Positions 1 through 7,200 of a stretch of DNA of 11,233 bases are shown here, one piece after another. This DNA comes from Nitrosospira sp. GTDB lineage: Bacteria; Pseudomonadota; Gammaproteobacteria; Burkholderiales; Nitrosomonadaceae. Made by a program: the position numbers and the translations under genes. Under the pieces are notes generated by a model. That model saw only the letters and a list, made by a program, of their open reading frames with translations, did not search any database and was not told the origin of the DNA. The number at the start of each line of letters is the position of its first letter. The stretch's first letter is position 1. The stretch covers positions 1-11,233 of the forward strand of contig JAKDLC010000038.1 of NCBI GenBank assembly GCA_030453055.1, in the 5' to 3' direction.

Positions 1-66
1 ATTTCCGCCGCCAGCGGGAAGCTGGGTCAAGCCGTCGCCGATGAACTGATCAAGCAATTTTTCCAC
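1..66 (-). CDS. 5' end of an unrecognised gene, running off the left edge
   Basis: Only the first 22 codons lie in the window, read leftward from a GTG at 66. I chose this start because a strong ribosome binding site, GGAGG, sits 8 bases upstream. The same frame stays open back to an ATG at 129, but that ATG has no close ribosome binding site. The visible residues begin VEKLLDQFIGDGLTQLPAGG, a leucine-rich helix followed by a glycine-rich turn. They faintly recall small DUF937/YidB-type proteins, but 22 residues cannot support a family call. The function is unknown. Confidence 0.4.
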   Translation of the reverse strand, partial: MEKLLDQFIGDGLTQLPAGGGN

Positions 67-427
67 GAAACTGACCTCCAGCTTGTCAGCATCGCGTCCG
101 TAATATGCCTCTCGATGGTAATGGCGCATTTTAGCGCGATTACATTTCCCTAATGTGGCCGTTTTTTCAGCTATGTGCACTACTCCAAAATGTTCTTTGC
201 TTGAGCATCCACGACGAAGCTTTTAATATAGTTTCTCAATGCCTCATTCAGCATCAGGGTAAATTCCATCGAAGTCCATTTACTGGCCGTCAGTAGTGTT
301 CGGCAATTTTGCTTAGATCGGTATGTAACTATTTGATTATGAATAGGAAACAGTATGTTTAGGGGTGTCGCCGACTTGAACGTGAATTATTTGGGAAACT
401 GGGGTTTTCTCCTCGGGAATTCCTATC
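67..427. other. AT-rich intergenic stretch without a convincing gene
   Basis: This stretch is visibly poorer in GC than the core genes: bases 181-240 are about 35% GC, against about 62% in bases 8461-8520 inside addB. One 29-codon minus-strand reading (180-269) exists but has no ribosome binding site and no recognisable motif. A plus-strand reading opens at 355 behind a fair AGGAAACAGT site, but it runs through the IS remnant and the inverted repeat, so it is probably not a gene. Its right part probably includes the left flank or end of the IS4-type remnant, but I could not place the terminal repeat. Confidence 0.5.
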
Positions 428-523
428 ATGTATTCAGGCCAATTTGTGTTTACACAACTCATGGAGCATTTACCCCTCACGCAACTGACGGCATTTTCGG
501 CGGTTTGGGCCTACACCCTCTAA
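428..523 (+). pseudogene. Remnant of an IS4-family transposase N-terminus
   Basis: An ATG at 428 opens a 31-codon frame beginning MYSGQFVFTQLMEHLPL, which ends at a TAA at 521-523. The opening has the pattern of the N-terminal domain (DUF4372 type) of IS4-family transposases, which typically start M-x-x-G-x-x-x-F-x-Q-L-x-x-x-L-P. After about 17 residues the likeness is lost and the frame stops. The several hundred residues with the DDE catalytic site are absent. I read it as the stub of an insertion sequence that was deleted or overwritten. The inverted-repeat element at 552-717 begins just after it. The family call is from memory of the pattern. Confidence 0.5.
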
Positions 524-551
524 GTTCGGGCGGGATTTTTCCACCAGTAAT

Positions 552-717
552 GGAGAGCATGCAAAACCGGGGGAGGCACTTAGGGCCGGTGATATGGTTG
601 GCCTATGAGGTGACGGAAAACGGGTGTTTTCCGATAGGGCTTGACACATAAGCCAGATTCGCCTGACCTTCGTCATCCCCCTCGGCAGGTTCATCTCCCC
701 CGTTTTGCATGCTCTCC
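552..717. repeat. 166-bp inverted-repeat element (MITE-like)
   Basis: The ends are inverted copies of each other. GGAGAGCATGCAAAAC at 552-567 is matched perfectly by its reverse complement at 702-717. The match continues through a G-rich tract (552-575 against 695-717) with one extra C on the left. Inside is a perfect hairpin with 8-bp arms at 614-621 and 626-633 and a GGGT loop. A weaker hairpin has arms GGCTT (638-642) and AAGCC (650-654). The element encodes no recognisable protein, although it is open in several frames. Size, terminal repeats and lack of coding content fit a miniature inverted-repeat element or a structured dispersed repeat. Whether other copies exist cannot be seen here. 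Confidence 0.55.
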
Positions 718-728
718 GAATAGAAAAA

Positions 729-763
729 TTATACTTGAACGTTGTGTACCTTATAATCTGTAC
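729..763 (+). promoter_or_regulatory. Probable promoter of the toxin-antitoxin operon
   Basis: A perfect -10 box TATAAT lies at 752-757, about 50 bases before the antitoxin start. The matching -35 position (729-734, TTATAC, 17-base spacer) is weak. A better-looking TTGAAC at 735-740 is too close to pair with it. The -10 box is framed by GTAC at 746-749 and GTAC at 760-763, a small dyad that could be part of an operator for the Xre antitoxin. The promoter is likely; the operator role is inference. Confidence 0.45.
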
Positions 764-776
764 GTATTAACGGTTT

Positions 777-807
777 TATTTAGGGGCAACTATTTAGGGG
801 CAATTAT
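777..807 (+). repeat. 14-bp tandem direct repeat carrying the antitoxin ribosome binding site
   Basis: TATTTAGGGGCAAC at 777-790 is followed immediately by TATTTAGGGGCAAT at 791-804, one mismatch in 14, and the next three bases (TAT) continue the pattern. The second copy supplies AGGGG five bases before the antitoxin ATG, so it contains the ribosome binding site. The first copy is a second AGGGG placed 14 bases further upstream. Confidence 0.7.
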
Positions 808-1171
808 GACTAATACGGTTTTCCTGAATCAAGTAATTTCAGATGAAGGTTTTGTCGCTGCGAATTCCTTGGCAAAGGTATTGCACATCACGCAAAATGA
901 CCTTGCCGATGTCACCGGCTTGTCCCGTGATTCTGTTTCCAAAAGTGCTCGATGCAGAAGTCGATCTACACAGGCACGCTTAAGGGATACCGTGGAAATA
1001 ATCAACCGTGTGTCAGAGTGGTCCGGTGGAGTAGGGCGGGCATTTGCCTGGTTCCGCTCGCAGCCGTTGCCCTCCTTTGGCGATAAAACAGCGGAAGATT
1101 TGGTTAAAGAAGGGCGTGCGGAAGCTGTTAAAGCCTATCTGGCCCGAATTGCCGATGGCGGTTACGCTTGA
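806..1171 (+). CDS. Xre/MbcA/ParS-type antitoxin of a RES toxin
   Basis: This 121-residue protein is the likely antitoxin of the RES toxin encoded directly downstream. Residues about 21-46 look like a helix-turn-helix (ending TGLSRDSVSK), and residues about 70-121 match the C-terminal toxin-binding domain of Xre/MbcA/ParS antitoxins (DUF2384), with a GG-x-x-x-AFAWF segment at 74-83, PLPSFGDKTAEDLV at 87-100 and a small C-terminal helix. In this family the C-terminal segment plugs the toxin's NAD+ site and the N-terminal domain represses the operon. The frame is open back to 641, but the ATG at 806 with AGGGG five bases away gives the usual family length and excludes an odd arginine-rich extension. 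Its TGA overlaps the toxin's TTG start. Confidence 0.88.
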   Translation: MTNTVFLNQVISDEGFVAANSLAKVLHITQNDLADVTGLSRDSVSKSARCRSRSTQARLRDTVEIINRVSEWSGGVGRAFAWFRSQPLPSFGDKTAEDLVKEGRAEAVKAYLARIADGGYA

Positions 1172-1698
1172 CAATAGCTGTAAACTTGTTTACCGGTATT
1201 GTTTATCGAGCGCATCACCCCATGTGGTCTTTTGATCCCATATCCGGCGATGGTGCAAAAAAACATGGCGGACGATTCAATCGACCCGGGTGCACCGCAC
1301 TTTATTTGTCACTTGATCCGACTACGGCTTGGATGGAAGCGCAACAAGGGTTTCCATTTAAACCTCAACCCATGACATTGGTGGCTTATGAAATTAGTTG
1401 CACAACAATTGCAGACCTTAATGATGTAAATCTATTGAAGAGCATGGGCTGTTCGCTGCAAGACCTGGATTGCGCCTGGGAAGATCTGGCTTCTCAACAA
1501 CTGGAACCAGCGACATGGCGATTGGTTGATAGATTACGAACTATGAATGTTGATGGAATTTTGATTCGTAGTTTTGCATCCGGTTGCACAGCTAAAAATC
1601 AAAATCTGGTTTTATGGAATTGGTCTGATTCGGAACCGAATGCCGTTCGGGTGATTGATGACTTCGGCAGGCTTCCTAAAACCACAAAATTGCCATGA
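1168..1698 (+). CDS. RES-domain toxin (NAD+-targeting)
   Basis: This 176-residue protein has a full RES domain. Family toxins degrade NAD+ or ADP-ribosylate a target in the cytoplasm and halt growth unless bound by the partner antitoxin. Visible family positions are YRA with R14, GGRFN with R36, ALYLS with Y46, E57 in AWMEAQQ, the AWEDL...P..W segment (103-117), IRSFASG with S135, and N146 in NLVLWNW. R14, Y46, E57, S135 and N146 are the likely active-site set, so the protein looks intact. The start is a TTG at 1168 overlapping the antitoxin stop (TTGA). The next ATG (M19) would remove R14 and is unlikely. The overlap and weak start codon suggest coupled, low-level synthesis. Its stop ends at 1698, the first base of the next inverted-repeat element. 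Confidence 0.87.
   Translation: MTIAVNLFTGIVYRAHHPMWSFDPISGDGAKKHGGRFNRPGCTALYLSLDPTTAWMEAQQGFPFKPQPMTLVAYEISCTTIADLNDVNLLKSMGCSLQDLDCAWEDLASQQLEPATWRLVDRLRTMNVDGILIRSFASGCTAKNQNLVLWNWSDSEPNAVRVIDDFGRLPKTTKLP
1180..1193. promoter_or_regulatory. Perfect 14-bp dyad at the start of the toxin gene
   Basis: GTAAAC (1180-1185) and GTTTAC (1188-1193) are inverted copies separated by TT. A 2-base loop is too tight for a good RNA hairpin, so if functional it would more likely be a protein-binding site on DNA. It overlaps codons 5-9 of the toxin gene and may simply be chance. Confidence 0.25.
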
Positions 1699-1875
1699 TC
1701 CCAGATAATCCATTAAGACGCGAGATGATGGCGAGGCAGGTTGCGAGGCAGTTTTGTCGGTTAGGAGAAGGCCATAGCCTGATCTATGGACGCCGAGCAA
1801 GCGGCGAAAATGTCCGCAAACTGGCCGCCAGCACTCGGGTAGGCTCGGAGAGCCGCCTAATGGATTATCTGGGAT
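1698..1875. repeat. 178-bp inverted-repeat element with perfect 18-bp ends (MITE-like)
   Basis: ATCCCAGATAATCCATTA at 1698-1715 has a perfect reverse complement at 1858-1875. The interior holds further dyads: CCATAG/CTATGG (1772-1777/1784-1789), CGCCG/CGGCG (1791-1795/1802-1806) and GGCTC/GAGCC (1842-1846/1850-1854). There is also a direct repeat of GCGAGGCAG at 1731-1739 and 1743-1751. As RNA it could fold as a long terminal stem with several hairpins. It begins on the last base of the toxin stop codon, and its right end supplies the first two bases of the ABC gene's ATG. No clear target duplication is seen beyond an ambiguous AT. A 60-codon frame (1695-1877) spans it but shows no protein-like motif. 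Confidence 0.65.
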
Positions 1876-2947
1876 GAATACGCTGCTTGAAGTCAAGAAT
1901 ATCCGGCACGCCTATGGCGAACAGGTGGTAGTCAACAATTTATCGCTCACGCTGAAAAAGGGAGAAATAGGCTGCCTGCTGGGTCCGAGCGGGTGCGGCA
2001 AAACTACCGTGTTACGCTGCATTGCAGGGTTTGAGCCAATATCGGCCGGGGAAATTCTGCTAAACGGAGAAGCGGTAAGTCATTCCGGTTTTTGTTTGCC
2101 GCCGGAGCAGCGGCACATCGGCATGGTGTTTCAGGACTACGCATTGTTTCCTCATCTCACCGTCGTCGCCAATGTCGGCTTTGGCCTGCACCGCATGCAA
2201 AAACGGGAACGCGCCTCGCGCGTTGCCGAATTGCTGCAAACGGTAGGCTTGGCCGATGCGGCGGCCAAATATCCTCACGAACTTTCCGGGGGTCAGCAGC
2301 AGCGCGTGGCATTGGCGCGCGCATTGGCCCCGCGACCCGACCTCCTATTGCTGGATGAACCCTTCTCGAATCTGGATGTGAGCCTGCGTGAGCATTTGAG
2401 CCTGGAAGTACGCGACATTCTCAAGAACCAGAACGCCACGGCTATTTTAGTGACCCACGATCAGGACGAGGCTTTCGCCATGGCGGACGAGATCGGCGTC
2501 ATGCATCGTGGCGAAATCCAGCAGTGGGATTCGGCCTATAATCTCTATCACAGGCCCGCCAACCGTTTCGTCGCAAATTTCGTTGGCCGGGGCGTTTTTC
2601 TGCCAGGCAAAATACTCGACTCGCGCCACGTGGAAATCGAGCTAGGGACTCTGGCGGGAGAACTCCCGCATCGATGCGCGCCGGATTGCCCACTATGCCG
2701 GGCGGGAAATCCCGTCGATGTGCTGATCCGGCCGGATGACATCGTGCACGATGACGACAGCCCCCTTCGAGCCGCCGTGGTGCACAAGGCTTTCCGTGGC
2801 GCCGATATTTTATACACGTTGCGGCTGCCCGGCGGCGGCGCCGCGCTATCGCTGGTGCCCAGCCACCACAATCACGCCATAGGCGAAGAAATCGGCATCC
2901 GGCTGGACGCGGCTCACGTCGTGGCGTTCAGCCAGTCCGCAGCGTAA
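1874..2947 (+). CDS. ABC transporter ATP-binding protein, Fe(3+)/spermidine-putrescine (FbpC/PotA) class
   Basis: This 357-residue protein is the ATPase of an importer and acts as a dimer on the cytoplasmic face of the membrane. It shows Walker A GPSGCGKT (37-44), a Q-loop with Q87 in MVFQDYALFPHLTV, the signature LSGGQQQR (137-144), Walker B LLLLDEP with D161 and E162, a D-loop at 166-168 and the switch H195. The remainder, from about 235, is the TOBE-type regulatory tail typical of CUT1/FbpC ATPases, and the length is normal. The MVFQDYALFPHLTV segment suits FbpC, but no permease or binding-protein gene is adjacent, so the substrate is unknown. The tail holds three close cysteines, C268, C272 and C275. 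The ATG lies on the end of the inverted-repeat element, with no good ribosome binding site near it. Confidence 0.88.
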   Translation: MNTLLEVKNIRHAYGEQVVVNNLSLTLKKGEIGCLLGPSGCGKTTVLRCIAGFEPISAGEILLNGEAVSHSGFCLPPEQRHIGMVFQDYALFPHLTVVANVGFGLHRMQKRERASRVAELLQTVGLADAAAKYPHELSGGQQQRVALARALAPRPDLLLLDEPFSNLDVSLREHLSLEVRDILKNQNATAILVTHDQDEAFAMADEIGVMHRGEIQQWDSAYNLYHRPANRFVANFVGRGVFLPGKILDSRHVEIELGTLAGELPHRCAPDCPLCRAGNPVDVLIRPDDIVHDDDSPLRAAVVHKAFRGADILYTLRLPGGGAALSLVPSHHNHAIGEEIGIRLDAAHVVAFSQSAA

Positions 2948-3012
2948 TCCGTAATCCCCGCGTCCGGTTTGCTTCACCCTATTTCACGGTAACACTTCAT
3001 AGTCTTACTCGC

Positions 3013-3132
3013 GTCGTAGGGCGTCAATAAGCGAAGCGCATTGCGCCGTATGTCAGCTCCATATTCCTAAATCCGGTAGTCGTAGGGCGTCAATAAGCAA
3101 AGCGCATTGCGCCGTATGTCAGTTCCATATTC
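3013..3132. repeat. Two tandem copies of a 54-bp hairpin repeat (possible bidirectional terminator)
   Basis: Copy 1 (3013-3066) and copy 2 (3079-3132) differ at two positions of 54 and are separated by 12 bases. Each contains an imperfect hairpin: in copy 1, GGCG (3020-3023), CAAT (3025-3028) and GCG (3031-3033) pair with CGC (3037-3039), ATTG (3040-3043) and CGCC (3044-3047). Copy 2 has one change in the inner stem. The core with GCGAAGCGCATT resembles palindromic repeats scattered through many proteobacterial genomes, which I recall but cannot check. They lie between two converging genes, so they may terminate or stabilise both transcripts. No T-run follows, so this would not be a classical intrinsic terminator. 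Confidence 0.7.
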
Positions 3133-3144
3133 ACTACTTGGTTC

Positions 3145-4155
3145 TCACCGTGAGTTTACATCCCGCGCCGCACGAATCTCTTCCGCCAGCTGCAATACCG
3201 ACATGGCGTAATGCACGCTACGGTTGTAGCGCGTGATGACGAAGAAATTATTGAAACCCAGCCAATACTCGTTCCCGCCATTAGTCACCAACTCCACCAG
3301 CGTGGCGGGACGATCACCGGGAGCGTCCGCTCTTGATCTGATACCCAATTTTCTCATTTCTTCGACTGTATGCAGCGGTTTGGTCCCCGAGTACAGAACC
3401 TCGCGGTAATTCTCGCCGCTGACCAGGGCGGGAATCGCTACCGGCTGCCCTGTCTCCCAACCAAAGCTCTTCAGATAATTTGCGACGCTGCCTATTGCGT
3501 CCGCCGTACTGCCGGATAAATCGATCTTGCCGTCACCGTCAAAATCCACCGCGTAACGCCGGTAGCTGCCGGGCATGAATTGCGGAATGCCAATCGCCCC
3601 GGCATAAGAACCCCTAATGTTGAGCACGTCGGCTCCCTGCTCTCGCCCCAGCAACAGATATTGTTCCAGTTGGTCCCGAAAGAATCCGGCACGCTTCGGA
3701 TAGTCAAACGCCAGCGTGGTCAATGCATCCAACACGCGATGCTTGCCGTTCTGCGTGCCATAATAAGTTTCTACGCCGATCACCGCGGCGATGATTTCCT
3801 CGGGAACGCCGAATTCCTTGCGCGCCCGCTCCAGCGTCGCAGCATGGCTGTTCCAGAAGGCAACACCGCCCGCAATACGCCGGGGGTTGATGAACACAGG
3901 GCGATATTCATACCACGGCCTGGAGGTTGCCGGCCGGGAAATCGCATTGATGATGGCCGGGTGAAACTGCGCCGCGCCGAAAATGCGCTCAAGTTCGACC
4001 TGCCTGAATCCATGCCGCTCCACCATCTCGCCGATGAAAGTTTCGATCTCCGGCCGAAGCTGCGCCGCTAGAGGGGTTACCGCCGCCCCCACACACCCGG
4101 CCATTGCAAGAAATACAACTACAGCGCATGATTTTCCAGATAACCAATTCCGCAT
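3145..4155 (-). CDS. mltB: Membrane-bound lytic murein transglycosylase B
   Basis: This 336-residue enzyme cleaves the MurNAc-GlcNAc bond of peptidoglycan, forming 1,6-anhydro ends, in wall turnover. The likely catalytic glutamate is E129 in IGVETYYG, followed by the family signatures DYPKRAGFF (151-159), GAIGIPQFMPGSYRRYAVDFD (186-206, conserved core) and a calcium-loop-like DFDGDGKIDL (204-213). The N-terminus is a secretion signal ending in MAGC with C21, so it is probably an outer-membrane lipoprotein facing the periplasm. Methionine at -3 makes the lipobox imperfect, so a soluble periplasmic form is possible. Length is close to the 361 residues of E. coli MltB. It lies 82 bases after addA on the same strand and could be cotranscribed. 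The ATG at 4155 lacks a close ribosome binding site; an AGAGG is about 16 bases away. Confidence 0.93.
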   Translation of the reverse strand: MRNWLSGKSCAVVVFLAMAGCVGAAVTPLAAQLRPEIETFIGEMVERHGFRQVELERIFGAAQFHPAIINAISRPATSRPWYEYRPVFINPRRIAGGVAFWNSHAATLERARKEFGVPEEIIAAVIGVETYYGTQNGKHRVLDALTTLAFDYPKRAGFFRDQLEQYLLLGREQGADVLNIRGSYAGAIGIPQFMPGSYRRYAVDFDGDGKIDLSGSTADAIGSVANYLKSFGWETGQPVAIPALVSGENYREVLYSGTKPLHTVEEMRKLGIRSRADAPGDRPATLVELVTNGGNEYWLGFNNFFVITRYNRSVHYAMSVLQLAEEIRAARDVNSR

Positions 4156-4174
4156 AACCGCTTGCCGCTTACCT

Positions 4175-4234
4175 CTATCGGTTCAGCCGATCAATAATCT
4201 CGACCGGATTCATGAAACGTTTCATCAGGCTCAT
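4175..4234 (-). CDS. Possible 19-codon leader ORF between addA and mltB
   Basis: An ATG three bases after the addA stop opens a 19-codon frame ending in TAG, 19 bases before the mltB ATG. It contains three methionines and the segment NPVEIIDRLNR. The end of addA supplies a purine-rich GAAGAGTGAAGA just upstream. It might couple mltB translation to that of addA, or be a chance frame. No homology is recognised. Confidence 0.15.
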   Translation of the reverse strand: MSLMKRFMNPVEIIDRLNR

Positions 4235-4237
4235 TCT

Positions 4238-7200
4238 TCACTCTTCGTCGCCCCACTCCCGCCATCCTTTCAACAGCGGAAAATACAATCCCCGCTTCAC
4301 GGGCCGGCCGTCGATCAAACGCATGAGTGCAGCGTAGCGGTCGAGCTGGAAACGGTAACGCTCCTGCTCGCGATCGAGAAAGCCTTCCACATCCGCGCCT
4401 TCATGACTGCTGGTCTTATAGTCCACGACCCAGCGCTGACCATTCGCATCACGGAAGGTACGATCGATCACGAGGTCCACCTGCGCACCGCCGATAACCG
4501 CCGTCATGCGCAGCTCATTGCTAACATCCTGCTGCGGCCCCAGCAACCATTGTCCGCGCGCATCGCTCACCGCATGAGTGAGCGCCGTCATCACGCGTCC
4601 GGCTGCCGCATCGGTGTCGCCGTCGTCGCTGTCCATGCCGCATGCAACCAGCTGATATTTGAAAGTATCGCGCAAAACCTGAATTCGCGCCACATCCCAA
4701 TTTTTCACCCCGTCTTCCGCGATGCGCTGCAACCAGCGGTGTACGATGCTTCCAACCCGGCGGGCGGTTTCGCCGACCCACGAATATTCGATGTCACCCT
4801 GCGTTGGCGCCACAGGACGCTGCGCGTTCCACCTCACGGGTGGCGGCGCGGCCGGCAGCGTCCAGCCGGATATCAGCCGCCGTAGCGACTGATCGACGGC
4901 GTATTCTTCTCCTCTCCCATTCTCTGCTCCATCTACTCCCCCCGCGATCGACGAACTATCCGAAGCCAGCGCCCATGCCGCGGCTTCGGCATAGGCAGGT
5001 TTGACCACAGGCCAAATTTTATTCAGCAATGATTTTGCGGCGGGCGGCTTCAGTTCGAACGCACCATCATGGCCGCCAACGAGGCCCGTGCTCCCAAGCA
5101 GGTGCAGGCGCCGCCTGGCACGGGTTGCGGCCACGTAGAGCAGCCGTTCGTCCTCGAAACGCGCCTTCTCGCCATCGAGTTTCTCCAGCCACGAATAGAT
5201 GGGATCAGCTTCCGCGCCGGTTTCCTGTATCGGCGCAAGCAACAAGTCGTTACCCTCATGTTCCCTCTCATGCGTCCCCTCATTTCCCTTTCGCGCGAAC
5301 GTGGCGCGCGGGTACTCCATCCACATGAACAGCTTCTTGTCGTTGCTGCGTGACGAGCGGCCGAGACCGGGCACGATTACGCAGTCGAACTCGAGTCCTT
5401 TTGCCTTGTGGATCGTCATGATCTGCAGAGCGCCGTCCGCTTCAAGGTCGGGTAACGCGTAGAGTTTGGCAAGTCCTTCCTCGAATATAGCGAGTCGGAG
5501 AATACTGCCGGCCACCTCGTGCGCTTCAAGATAATCAAGATAGACCGCAGCATCTTCAAAGTCCGTCGCATCTTCAACGCAGCCCGGGCCTCCCAGCGCA
5601 AGCCATGCCGCCTCGACCGTCGCTCGCAGAGATTGGCGGCAGCGGTTATCCATACAGTCCTTCAGCACTTCGCGTATACGCAGCAGCCGGCCACGGCCAT
5701 CGGTGGAGACCATCGCCATGCGCGCATCATCGGTGAGCAACTCCCATATCGTTCGACTGCTGGGTCTGATGCTTCCTTCTTCTCTGTCCACAATGGTTGC
5801 ACTATCCGTATCGCCTAAAGCAGCGGAAGCGTGCGCCGAAAGAAGCGTGTGGATGTCGGCGAGCGTGACTCCGCACCAGGGTGCGCGCAGCAACGCAAGC
5901 CATGCCAGCCGATCCGCCGGGTGCGCCAGCGCGCGTGTCAACGCCAGCAGATCCTGTACCACTGGCCGGCGCCCAAGTCCCTCGATTTCGATCGCGCGAA
6001 AGCGAACCCCGGCTTCCCTGAGCCGGGGTATGATTTCACGAAGATGACTACGGTTGCGCACCAGAATCGCCGTACTGGCGGACGAATCATCACGCCGCGC
6101 CTGCATGACAATCTCAACCACTTTCACCGCCTCGGCTGCGTGACCGTTATTGAAAAACGGATGTATGCTGACTGCCGCACCTGAGAGTAAACCGTGTGTT
6201 GCAACCGATTCCGTGTAGGACACTGCGCCAAGGATGATATTTTCCCGCTTCGGCATTACCTGCGCGAAGGTGGCGTTGACCCACTCCACGATACCGCGCT
6301 GCGATCGAAAGTTGGCGCAAAGAGAAATTGGCTGTAATGCGATGTTGCCTATCCCCACGGCGCGGGCGCGCAAGAATAAGCCGACCTCGGCCTCGCGAAA
6401 ACGGTAAATGGACTGCATCGGGTCGCCGACCAGCAACATACTGCGTCCGTCTCCCGGTTCCCATCCGGCGGTAAGTTTCGCGACTAATTCATACTGACTG
6501 ATCGATGTGTCCTGGAACTCGTCTATCAATAAATGCCGAATGCGGTAGTCGAGCGCAAGTGCAAGATCGGTCGGCATTTCGGCTTCGCCGAGCGCACGCA
6601 GGGCGCCTTGCGCGACCTCGGTAAAATCCACCTTGTTATGCGATTGAAATACGAGCTTGAGCTGTCCCACCGCGCGTGGCAGCAACCGTGTGATGGCGCC
6701 GAGTATCTCCCATTGCTTTTCGGTATAAACAGGCGGCGGCAGGAAACGAATCTCATCCAGTGCATGGCGCAGCGTCTCGCCGTCGTTTGCCGCCAACGCG
6801 CCAATCAGCGCCAGCGCTCTCTCCTTCCACGACTTTGCAATGGCTTTTTCCGCCCTGGCGCCACCGAGCGGAAAGCCGTCTCTGACCGTGTACTGCCTGC
6901 GCCAGGCGCCCTCTTTTGTCAGCAACAACCTGGCGATGGCATGCCAGCGGTCAGCATCCCGTTCCTCGTCGGCGGGCAGCGCCCAGGGCTTGCCGGGTCT
7001 CTCATCAGGGGCTAGATTGCTGGCGGAATAGTATTCAAGCTCAACCAGCTCACTTTGCACCGAGACAGGATAGTGTCTGCATAGATCATGCAGGCGCTTC
7101 AGCGCGCCGTATCGCGTGTTCTTCAACGCCGCTTCCAGCTCATTACGATCCTTGCCATGGATATGGCGCAGCCAGTGGTCACGTCGCGCCAGCATTTCGG

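Noticed and set aside
180..269. 29-codon minus-strand frame in the AT-rich gap
   Set aside because: No ribosome binding site, no motif and short enough to arise by chance.
355..651. 98-codon plus-strand frame behind a good AGGAAACAGT site
   Set aside because: It runs out of frame across the IS4-type stub and through the left half of the inverted repeat, so protein-level selection is unlikely.
735..757. TTGAAC and TATAAT as a -35/-10 pair
   Set aside because: The spacer is only 11 bases, too short for a sigma-70 promoter; only the -10 box was kept.
641..805. In-frame N-terminal extension of the antitoxin starting at 641
   Set aside because: It crosses the right end of the inverted-repeat element and the promoter. 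The ATG at 806 has a well-placed AGGGG site and gives the normal family length.
1168..1196. TTGACA at the toxin start as a -35 box of an internal promoter
   Set aside because: The sequence 17 bases downstream (TACCGG) is a poor -10 box; the match is explained by the TTG start and the following codon.
1695..1877. 60-codon frame joining the toxin and ABC genes by ATGA overlaps on both sides
   Set aside because: It coincides with the inverted-repeat element, and its overlaps follow from the element's ends. The protein has no recognisable domain and no ribosome binding site of its own.
3983..4885. Long plus-strand frame (300 codons) opposite mltB and addA
   Set aside because: It is antisense to two genes with clear catalytic motifs and reads as low-complexity arginine-, histidine- and proline-rich sequence, as usual for shadow frames in GC-rich DNA.
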